Assembly (NCBI RefSeq): GCF_034344865.1
Contig: NZ_CP133774.1
Coordinates: 5,456,001 to 5,520,000 of the forward strand
DNA: 64,000 nt
Source: Pseudomonas sp. 10S4
GTDB taxonomy: Bacteria > Pseudomonadota > Gammaproteobacteria > Pseudomonadales > Pseudomonadaceae
Direction of reading: 5' to 3'
The first letter of the stretch is position 1; every line of letters begins with the position of its first letter. The position numbers and the translations under genes are program-made. Below, piece after piece: positions 56,272-64,000 of the stretch. Below the pieces are notes generated by a model. That model did not search any database, was not told the origin of the DNA, and saw nothing but the letters and a program-made list of their open reading frames with translations.

Positions 56272-57231
56272 ATGTCTGTCTCTACTACTGCCCCCTGTGA
56301 CGAGCACCTGCTCACCAGGGAAACGCCCGTACAGCGTCGCCGAGTTCACGCCGCCTGGCTGTTTCTGACACCGATGTTGCTGTGTCTGGCCCTGGTGGCG
56401 GCCTGGCCGCTACTGCGCACATTCTGGTTCAGCCTGACCGACGCCAGTCTGGCGGACACGAGTGGCGGCTCCTTCGTAGGCTTGAGCAATTATTTGTTCC
56501 ACGACGGTTCCAACTGGTCGGGCATTCTGGTCGATCCACAATGGTGGAACGCTGTGCGCAACACGTTGCATTTCACCGTGGTGTCGGTGGGACTGGAAGT
56601 CGTGCTAGGGCTGCTGGTGGCGTTGCTGCTGAACATCAAGTTCACCGGCCGTTCCCTGGTGCGTGCGTTGATTCTAATTCCCTGGGCGATTCCTACCATT
56701 GTCTCGGCGAAGATCTGGTCATGGATGCTTAACGACCAGTTCGGCATCATCAATCATCTGATGCTGAGCCTCGGCCTGATTGACGCTCCTCTGGCCTGGA
56801 CGGCAGATGCGGATCTGTCGATGTGGGCGGTCATCATCGTCGACGTCTGGAAGACCGTACCTTTTGTCACGCTGCTGGTGCTGGCGGCCTTGCAGATGTT
56901 GCCGAGCGATTGCTACGAAGCCGCCAGGGTCGATGGCATTCATCCGCTGCAAGTGTTCTGGCGTGTCACGCTTCCACTGTTGATGCCTGCATTGCTGGTC
57001 GCGGCGATCTTCCGCATCCTCGACTCCCTGCGGGTATTCGACGTTATCTATGTGCTGACCTCGAACTCTTCGAGCACCATGAGTATGTCGGTCTATGCCC
57101 GCCAGCACCTGGTGGAGTTCCAGGACGTTGGCTATGGCAGCGCGGCCTCAACTCTGCTGTTTCTGATCGTTGCGGTGATCGCCATGCTTTATCTCTACCT
57201 CGGACGCCGTCAACTGGAGGTTCGCTCATGA
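56272..57231 (+). CDS. ABC sugar transporter permease (MalF type)
   Basis: The 319-residue inner-membrane permease has six or more hydrophobic helices; the first is HAAWLFLTPMLLCLALVAAW near residue 25. The ATPase-contacting EAA loop is DCYEAARVDGIHPLQVFWRV near residue 215. It lies 21 bases after the binding-protein gene and overlaps the next permease by four bases. Confidence 0.9.
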   Translation: MSVSTTAPCDEHLLTRETPVQRRRVHAAWLFLTPMLLCLALVAAWPLLRTFWFSLTDASLADTSGGSFVGLSNYLFHDGSNWSGILVDPQWWNAVRNTLHFTVVSVGLEVVLGLLVALLLNIKFTGRSLVRALILIPWAIPTIVSAKIWSWMLNDQFGIINHLMLSLGLIDAPLAWTADADLSMWAVIIVDVWKTVPFVTLLVLAALQMLPSDCYEAARVDGIHPLQVFWRVTLPLLMPALLVAAIFRILDSLRVFDVIYVLTSNSSSTMSMSVYARQHLVEFQDVGYGSAASTLLFLIVAVIAMLYLYLGRRQLEVRS

Positions 57232-58070
57232 GCCAGCGTCTACTCAAAAAAGCGCTGTTGCGCCTCGGGTTCTGGTGCCTGATCGGGATTTTGCTGCTGT
57301 ATGCGGTCTTCCCTTTCTACTACGCCATCGTGACTTCGCTGAAGCCATCCAGCGCTTTGTTCGAGGTGAGCTATTGGATCGATAGTCCCGACTTCTCCAA
57401 TTACGCGGCGGTACTCCACCAATCCTCATTCCTGAGAGCTATCGGTAACTCGTTGGTGGTTGCGCTTTGCGTGGTGACGCTGGCGCTGTTCCTCAGCCTG
57501 ACCGCCGCCTATGCCTTGGGCAGGGTGAAGTTCCGTGGGCGTGGCACGGTATTGATGATGGTTCTTGGCGTCTCGATGTTTCCCCAGGTCGCTGTACTGT
57601 CGGGGCTGTTCGAAGTGATCCGCGCCTTGGGTCTGTACAACACGTCTTGGGCGTTGATCCTGAGCTACACGATTTTCACCCTGCCCTTCACCGTCTGGGT
57701 GCTGACCACGTTCATGGGGCAACTGCCCCATGAACTGGAAGAAGCGGCAATCATGGATGGCGCGTCCCCATGGGTCACGCTTACCCGTGTGCTGTTGCCG
57801 CTGCTCTGGCCCGCACTGGTCACCACTGGCTTATTGGCCTTTATCGCAGCGTGGAACGAGTTCCTGTTTGCCCTGACCTTCACCCTCACAGATACGCAAC
57901 GCACGGTGCCGGTCGCCATCGCCTTGATTTCCGGCGGGAGTCCCCATGAGCTGCCTTGGGGGCCGTTGATGGCCGCTTCGGTGCTGGTCACCGTCCCACT
58001 GGTGATTCTGGTGCTGATCTTCCAGCGCCGAATCGTTTCCGGTCTCACTGCCGGCGCGTTAAAGGGTTGA
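57228..58070 (+). CDS. ABC sugar transporter permease (MalG type)
   Basis: The 280-residue permease starts at the ATG that overlaps the preceding stop (ATGA). It begins with a typical MalG helix (LGFWCLIGILLLYAVFPFYY), and the EAA loop is ELEEAAIMDGASPWVTLTRV. Although the frame is open far upstream, that part is the shadow of the first permease gene. It pairs with the MalF-type permease. Confidence 0.9.
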   Translation: MSQRLLKKALLRLGFWCLIGILLLYAVFPFYYAIVTSLKPSSALFEVSYWIDSPDFSNYAAVLHQSSFLRAIGNSLVVALCVVTLALFLSLTAAYALGRVKFRGRGTVLMMVLGVSMFPQVAVLSGLFEVIRALGLYNTSWALILSYTIFTLPFTVWVLTTFMGQLPHELEEAAIMDGASPWVTLTRVLLPLLWPALVTTGLLAFIAAWNEFLFALTFTLTDTQRTVPVAIALISGGSPHELPWGPLMAASVLVTVPLVILVLIFQRRIVSGLTAGALKG

Positions 58071-58097
58071 TGCCCAACAAATACAAGGAACAGCATC

Positions 58098-59244
58098 GTG
58101 ATTAAATTGAAGCTAGGCAATGTGAACAAACAATTGGGCGGCGTGCGGATTCTTCGCGACGTCAGCCTGGAGATCGCTGCGGGTGAATTCGTGGTGTTCG
58201 TTGGCCCTTCGGGCTGCGGAAAGTCGACCCTGCTGCGACTGATCGCCGGACTGGATTCGATCTGCGGCGGCGACCTGCTGATTGATGGGCGAAGGGTCAA
58301 CGACCTGGAACCGCGCGAGCGTGGCGTCGGCATGGTGTTTCAGTCTTATGCGCTGTACCCGCACATGAGCGGTCTACGACAACATCAGCTTTGGCCTCAA
58401 ACTGGCCAAGACTGAAAAAAGCAGCCTGCGCGAGCGGGTGCTGAAAACTGCACAAATCCTGCAATTGGACAAACTGCTGCAACGCAAGCCAAAAGAACTG
58501 TCTGGAGGGCAGCGTCAGCGTGTCGCCATGGGCAGAGCCATGGCGCGGGAGCAGGACATTTTGTTGTTCGATGAGCCGCTCTCCAACCTGGATGCATCCT
58601 TGCGGGTGCAGATGCGCAACGAAATCGCCCGGCTGCATGCCAGACTGGGCTCAACCATGATCTACGTTACTCACGATCAGGTGGAAGCGATGACCCTGGC
58701 CGACAAAATTGTCGTGCTCAATGGCGGTCGCATAGAGCAGGTTGGCTCGCCGCGCGAACTCTATGAACGCCCCGCCAGCCGGTTTGTCGCCGGTTTTCTG
58801 GGCTCGCCCAGAATGAACTTTCTGGCGGCGCGCCTGCATGCCCCAGGCGAAACCAGCCTGGTTGATACCCCGGTTTTGGGTATGACCTCCCTGCCCTTCG
58901 ACAGCTCAAACCTGGCGGCGGACACTCCGCTGAGCCTCGGGGTTCGCCCGGAGCATGTATCGGTCAAAGCGGCGGATGGAACCGTCGGCGTCATCGTGAC
59001 CGGGGTCGAATACCTGGGCAGCGAAACCTATGTGCACCTCGATACCGGGCAGGACGATCCACTGATCTGTCGTTGTGAGGTCAACGCCGGATGGCAGGTC
59101 GGCGATCGGGTCGAGCTGCAGCTGGACATCGGTAATCTGCACCTGTTCGACGCCGACGGCTCGGCCTTGAGGCGCCCCCCACAAGCCATTGAAACCCGGC
59201 CAGATGGAGTCTCTCTGCGCTCGGTACGAGCAGGCGCCCTATGA
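58098..59244 (+). pseudogene. ABC sugar transporter ATPase (MalK/UgpC type), one frameshift
   Basis: The GTG at 58098 begins a MalK-like ATPase of about 381 residues: Walker [10 protein letters not shown] near residue 36, Q-loop [12 protein letters not shown], signature LSGGQRQRVAMGRAMARE, Walker B LLFDEPLSNLD and H-loop VTHDQVEA. A C-terminal regulatory TOBE domain follows. The frame breaks after PHMS: removing one G at 58371-58372 gives [15 protein letters not shown] and full continuity. All catalytic motifs are intact on either side, so a sequencing error is likely. Its stop overlaps the GH32 start (ATGA). Energises the two permeases. Confidence 0.85.
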
Positions 59245-60742
59245 CCTTGTCCTTGAATTCCATGAGTGATCCAATGTCTTCTTCCCTTGACCTTGCGCAG
59301 CGTGCACTGAGTGACGGCCTGTCTCGCGTCATCCACGATTATCGACCCGGTTATCATATTGCTCCCCCGGCAGGCTGGATGAACGACCCTAACGGGGTGG
59401 TGTACTTTCGTGGCGAATATCACGTTTTCTATCAACATTACCCCTTCGAGGCGAAATGGGGGCCGATGTATTGGGGGCATGCCAAGAGTGCCGATCTGGT
59501 TCATTGGCAGCATCTGCCCATTGCGCTGGCACCCGGCGATGACTTCGACCGTGACGGTTGTTTTTCCGGTAGCGCGGTGGTGTGTGGAGATACCCTGGCA
59601 CTGATCTACACCGGGCACACCTGGCTGGGGGACGCGGGTGACGAACGCTCGATCCGTCAAGTCCAGTGCCTGGCCACCAGTATCGATGGTATCCGCTTCG
59701 TCAAGCATGGCGCAGTCATCGAGACCGCGCCGCAAGACACGATCATGCACTTTCGTGACCCCAAGGTATGGAAGGAGGATGACTGTTGGTACCTGATTGC
59801 CGGCGCACGTCTGGGCGATATACCGCTGCTCCCGTTGTACCGTTCCACGGATCTGCACGCCTGGGAGTTCCTTGACTATGTGTCCGGCGGCAGCGAGGGC
59901 GATGGCTATATGTGGGAATGCCCGGATCTGTTTCGACTGAACGGACGCGATGTACTGCTGTACTCCCCCAAGGCATGCAACCCCAAGGTTACGAACGGCT
60001 CAACAAGTACCAGACTGGTTATCGAGTGGGCCGACTCGATAGCGAATGGCACTTCACTGGCGGGCCTTTTATCGAGCTGGATAACGGCCACGATTTCTAT
60101 GCAGCGCAAACGCTACTGGCCGCCGATGGTCGGCGACTTTTATGGGCGTGGCTCGACATGTGGGAAAGCCCGATGCCGAGCAAGGCCCATCACTGGTGCG
60201 GCATGCTCGGTTTACCGCGCGAACTTGAACTGCGCACAGATCGCCTTTGTGTGTATCCGGCACGGGAGCTCACCGCTTTACGCAAGGCGCCATTGCCGGA
60301 CACGCCCTGGTGGGATGAGTCGGGAACCCGGTGGGTACCGGAAGTGAAAGGCGATATGCTCGAAATCCATGTGCATCTGGATTTGCTCGGCTGCACCGAC
60401 GGCCACCTGGGAATCGCCTTGCGCTGCAGCGACGATGGCCACGAAGAAACCTTGCTCTACTACGACGCGTCGCTACAGCGTCTGGTGCTTGACCGTAACC
60501 GCTCGGGTGCGCAAGCCACAGGTCAGCGCAGCGTGTCGATAGACCCAACACAAGGGCGACTCGAACTGCGCGTGTTCCTCGATCGCTCGTCCATCGAGGT
60601 GTTCGACGAAAACGGGCGCTTCAGCCTCAGCAGTCGCCTCTATCCGCAGCCCGGCAGTCTGGGCGTGAAGCTCCTTGCAAGCGGGAGTGGCGGGCGTGTC
60701 TCCATTCCAAGGGCGTGGCCACTCGCCTCGGGATGGCTATGA
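59241..60742 (+). pseudogene. GH32 beta-fructosidase (sucrose hydrolase), one frameshift
   Basis: Repaired, this is a GH32 enzyme of about 500 residues. The five-blade propeller motifs are present: WMNDPNG (nucleophile Asp) near residue 46, the WGPMYWGHAKS motif, FRDPKVW (transition-state Asp) and WECPDLF (acid/base Glu). The beta-sandwich C-terminal domain ends with LRVFLDRSSIEVF. The frame shifts at the C-run 59965-59969: one added C gives LLYSPQGMQPQGYERLNKY. No signal peptide is visible, so it cleaves imported sucrose in the cytoplasm. Translationally coupled to the ATPase gene. Confidence 0.85.
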
Positions 60743-60817
60743 GCAGCGTCATTCGAATCGCGAGAAGCGCAGGCCATGTGTCATGATTCTGCCTCAAGCT
60801 GACCGGTTTCGCCTCGT

Positions 60818-61809
60818 ATGACTTCAGTGAAAGACGTTGCACAGCTAGCCGGCGTGTCCCTGATGACGGTTTCTCGAGCGCTCAACAATCCGGAAAAATT
60901 GAGCCCCGAAACCTATCAGCGGGTGCGTCGCGCCATTGACGAATTGCAATTCGTGCCGAGCCTATCGGCGCGAAGGATTCGCGGCGACAACCTCCAGACT
61001 CGAACCATCGGTGTGTTCGCGTTGGACACCGCAACAACACCGTTCGCCGTCGAGCTGCTGCTGTCCATCGAACAGACCGCGCAGCAAGCAGGCTGGAATG
61101 TATTTATCCTCAACCTGTTAAGCAACCCGCCCACCGACCAGAACATCGACCTGATGTTATCGCACCGTCCCGACGGGTTGATCTTCAGCGCCATGGGGCT
61201 GCGCCAGGTGTGCATTCCCGAGCGATTGAAGAGCACCCCCTAGTACTCGCCAATTGCCTGGCGGATGACAGTCGCCTGGTCAGTTATGTGCCCGACGACG
61301 AAATGGGGCAGTATCGAGCCGTACATCACGCACTGAGTCAAGGCTATCGGCGCCCTCTGTTTATCAATCTTCCAAAACAGAGCCTGGCCTGGGGGCTGCG
61401 ACAAAGAGGCATACAGCGTGCCTGTCAGGCATTCGGGCTGTTACCTGGCGCACTCCTGCAATATGATCTTTCCGATCATGACGCCTATGGTGAAACCGCA
61501 GCCATCCTCGAACGGCACATCATTGATAGTCGTCCCCAATTCGATATTCTGATCTGTGGCAACGACCGTATTGCTTTTTGTGCCTATCAGGTGTTGTTGG
61601 GCCGCGGGCTGAAAATCCCCAATGATGTCGCCGTGCTCGGCTATGACAACATGATCGGTATCGCTGAACTGTTCATCCCACCGCTGACAACGGTACAACT
61701 GCCGTACTACGAGATCGGTCGCAAGGCTGCCCGGCACCTGATCGAAGCCCTCGACGTATCAGGAGCCCAGCCAGTTGGTTGTCCATTGGTTGCCAGGGCA
61801 TCGCTATAA
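60818..61809 (+). pseudogene. LacI-family repressor of the sugar operon, one frameshift
   Basis: Repaired length is about 330 residues. The LacI HTH is at the very N-terminus (TSVKDVAQLAGVSLMTVSRALN), then the hinge FVPSLSARRIRG and a periplasmic-binding-type sensor domain ending near ALDVSG. The break is at the AA pair 61229-61230: one more A gives IPERLKEHPLVLANCL. It closes the sugar operon and most likely binds GTTAACGTTAAC at 54934, releasing it on sugar binding. Confidence 0.83.
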
Positions 61810-62034
61810 AGGATTAGTTAATTCGGGGAAATCCGCGATCAATTATCCAGCCACCGGTAGCACTACAGGGGGCTAGCATTTTCTGTTGTATTTTGATCAA
61901 GAATCAGGCTTGGCCAAGGTATCGTTAGCCGATGCACATTACCCGGACACCACAGGATTTTTCGGTGACGTGGGAATCTTCGATGTCACTGAACAACTCA
62001 CTCGGCGCGGATGGCCTGTAGAGGAGCGGCCTCT

Positions 62035-62280
62035 AACCAGGAGCACCTCGGCTTTGCTGTATTTGAAGCCTGGTCGGAAGACCCTATCCACCGCGTCCAC
62101 CGCAGCTTTTGTCATCAACCGAACGTCGTCCGTTGAATAGGGCAACTCCACCAGAACGCCATTGGCGTACTTCGCTTCCTCGGGATTGAACATCCCGGTT
62201 CGAATGCTCACCCGAATTTTCTTACACAACGACTGCTAGGCCCGAAGCTTCTCTGTGGCGTGGATCATGTACGTGGCGAT
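62035..62280 (-). pseudogene. umuC/rulB (DNA polymerase V subunit) remnant
   Basis: One frame reads IATYMIHATEKLRA, a TAG at 62236-62238, then QSLCKKIRVSIRTGMFNPE, YANGVLVELPY and RPGFKYSKAEVLL. This is the little-finger region of UmuC/RulB, with a stop where Gln is expected. Everything before and after is lost. rulB-type genes are known insertion hot spots in Pseudomonas. Confidence 0.7.
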
Positions 62281-62453
62281 TGAATCGCCCCGGGTTTCGT
62301 AGACACCTCTTTGCCCGTTTCTGGTAGACCTATCGTCGCCACTTTCTGGTCACGGTCAATCCAGTTAACTGTAACGAACCTAACCGGTGACAAATAAATC
62401 TTCGACCATTATAATTTGATTAACATTGATCGTTTTAGGGTACAGACAATTCC

Positions 62454-62639
62454 ATGGAAAATAAGACTGCACGATTAACTGTGCTCATTGATCCCGTCAA
62501 GAAAAAGGCCCTTGAGGAGCTCTGCGCGTCTCAGGATCTGACGCCCTCTCAGGTCGTTCGTCAGCTTATTCGGGACTATCTGGAGACGCACGGCGTGTCC
62601 TACGCCACCAAAAGCAGAACTGCGTCCAATGGTAAGTGA
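62454..62639 (+). CDS. Ribbon-helix-helix (CopG-type) DNA-binding protein
   Basis: This is a 61-residue protein with the RHH fold: strand ARLTVLIDPVKKKALEEL, then a turn and the helix TPSQVVRQLIRDYLE. It probably binds DNA as a dimer. No partner toxin is adjacent, so it may be a stand-alone regulator. It lies in an AT-rich pocket between the umuC remnant and the SulP gene. Confidence 0.72.
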   Translation: MENKTARLTVLIDPVKKKALEELCASQDLTPSQVVRQLIRDYLETHGVSYATKSRTASNGK

Positions 62640-62707
62640 TTCATCTGCGCATGAGCGGGTACGACGAATGCCTGCTCATCGCTCCTTCTACTCTCTGCAC
62701 CTCATCT

Positions 62708-64000
62708 CTAGCCCTGGGGCTTGTCGACCTCAGCGTAGCTGCCCAGTGCACCACTGAAGTCAGCATGATAATGCTGTGAGCCGAGTGCCTGAAGTACCCC
62801 TGCCTTGTCGAGCTTGCCAAGGACTTTTTCGTTGGCTTCACACAACTTCACGACGATGCTGCGTTTGCGCAACTGCTCAATAACTTCGAGCAGCGTTTGT
62901 AAGCCCGTGATATCCATGAACGGCACCCGTTTCAGGCGAATAATCAACGTCCCAGGATCGGTGTGCGTCTGAGCCAAAACGCGCTCAAAGGTTTCTGCTG
63001 CGCCAAAGAACAGAGGCCCCTCAATGGTGTAAACCAAAACACCAGGTGGAAGATGTACATGCCCATTTATGCGCAACTCCGCCTCCAGCTCTTTTTCGAC
63101 CATTAACTGCACCTCTACAGATGAAGCCATCCGACGCATAAACTGCAGCATGGCGAGGATGACCCCGATATTCACTGCAATCGCCAGATCGCTGAAAACG
63201 GTCAGGCTGAAGGTGATTAAAAGGATCGCAACGTCCGCTTTTGGGGCTCGTTTGACCATGCGTTTGAAGTGCTTCAGTTCGCTCATGTTGTAAGCGACCA
63301 CAAATAAGATCGCGGCCAACGCGCACAGCGGGATATCCGAAGCCAGAGGTGCCAGGAAGAGGATCAATAAAATCAACGTGACGGCGTGCGCAAAACCCGC
63401 AATGGGGCTATTGCCACCATTTCGGATGTTGGTCGCTGTTCGAGCGATCGCGCCTGTCGCAGCAAAGCCACCAAACAGAGGAGTGACCAGGTTGGCAATG
63501 CCTTGTCCGATTAACTCCTGATTGGAGTCATGTTTGGTGCCGGCCATCCCGTCGGCGACAACAGCAGACAACAGCGACTCGATCGCCCCCAGCATCGCAA
63601 TCGCGAACGCAGGACCAATCAATTCAATGATCTGCGGCAGCGTTATTTCAGGAAGGCCCATTTTTGGCAGTCCTTGAGGAATCCCTCCGAATGCACTCCC
63701 GATCGTTGCCACGCCATCGAATTGAAAACAGGAATTCAACGCCGTCACAACGGCCATGGCAATCAGAGGACCAGGAACACGCCTTACGCCTGGTACTTTA
63801 GGCGCGAGTATCACCAACAGCAGGCTCTAGAGGGCTAACAGGGTCGTGGGTACATGGAGGCCGGGCAGCGCCTGGATGAGGTGCCAAAGCCGCTCATGAA
63901 AATGGTCGCCACTAATTTTCGGCAACCCCAAAAAGTCTTTCCACTGCCCGACCCAAATGATCACACCGATGCCGGCGGTGAACCCAACGATCACGGGATC
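62708..64000 (-). pseudogene. SulP-family anion transporter, in-frame stop, cut by window edge
   Basis: The gene enters from the right edge. The visible N-terminal part (VIVGFTAGIGVIIWVGQ onward) belongs to a SulP/SLC26 transporter. A TAG at 63828-63830 interrupts LLALxSLLLVILAPKVPG in an otherwise continuous frame. Further on are GLPEITLPQIIELIGPAFA, LPGFGGFAATGAIART-like helices (here PLFGGFAATGAIARTATN) and a C-terminal STAS domain (VPFMDITGLQTLLEVIEQL). Substrates in the family include sulfate, bicarbonate and other anions. A nonsense mutation, a base-call error or suppression are all possible; the rest is undamaged. Confidence 0.82.

Noticed and set aside
59028..59858. 276-codon minus-strand frame across the ATPase/GH32 junction
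   Set aside because: It crosses two real genes on the other strand and has no family features.

Overview
The window reads as a Pseudomonas chromosome, most likely of the P. fluorescens group. Support comes from an MvaT-type H-NS family silencer, orphan type VI secretion (T6SS) hcp/vgrG islands, a DUF6957-like gene, a metabolite:H+ symporter plus shikimate/quinate genes, and GC-rich GGCC-stem terminators. All identifications rest on reading the protein sequences; no database search was run.

Layout. 0-3 kb: histidine kinase, double-domain KaiC-like ATPase and response regulator in one minus-strand operon. 3.4-5.7 kb: FdhF/YdeP-type molybdopterin oxidoreductase with one frameshift. 6.3-8.9 kb: DUF2252 protein, HAD phosphatase, MvaT. 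9.2-16.6 kb: T6SS effector island (minus strand) with an uncharacterised gene, vgrG, a DUF4123 adaptor, two tandem lipoproteins (candidate immunity) and a GHSLG lipase effector. 16.8-22.1 kb: small accessory genes, a helicase C-terminal remnant and a metallophosphoesterase. 22.2-28.4 kb: AT-rich, decayed Tn7/Tn5053-like transposition module (TnsB/TniA, TniB, a second ATPase with a degenerate P-loop, TniQ, a small unknown ORF). 28.4-30.3 kb: truncated tyrosine integrase abutting a truncated serine recombinase, then a small helix-turn-helix-like gene. 30.8-34.9 kb: shikimate/quinate-type cluster with a divergent LysR regulator. 35-38.3 kb: small genes, a MakA/HBL-like alpha-pore-forming toxin, IS fragments. 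38.5-49.1 kb: second T6SS island with hcp, vgrG, a large RHS polymorphic toxin, immunity candidates, PAAR and a putative ADP-ribosyltransferase effector. 49.4-52.5 kb: epoxide-hydrolase-like protein, GST, SDR and AraC regulator. 52.7-61.8 kb: sucrose-type regulon (ScrY-like porin, ABC transporter, GH32 hydrolase, LacI regulator) with a perfect LacI-type operator. 61.8-64 kb: umuC/rulB remnant, a ribbon-helix-helix protein and a SulP transporter cut by the window edge.

The most important technical observation is that at least a dozen otherwise well-preserved genes carry exactly one or a few single-base indels, mostly one base missing from a homopolymer run (A6, G4, G5, G6, C5 and similar). Restoring one base rejoins each protein perfectly. 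This is the signature of homopolymer error in an incompletely polished assembly, so many apparent pseudogenes here may be intact. A few in-frame nonsense codons (SulP, umuC, the second transposon ATPase) are not explained this way, so real decay also exists.

Biologically, the strongest leads are the transposition module with its paired canonical and degenerate ATPases, the PAAR-linked ADP-ribosyltransferase-like effector, the tandem lipoprotein pair with a sharp gene-conversion tract, the stand-alone alpha-pore-forming toxin, and the palindromic repeats upstream of hcp.
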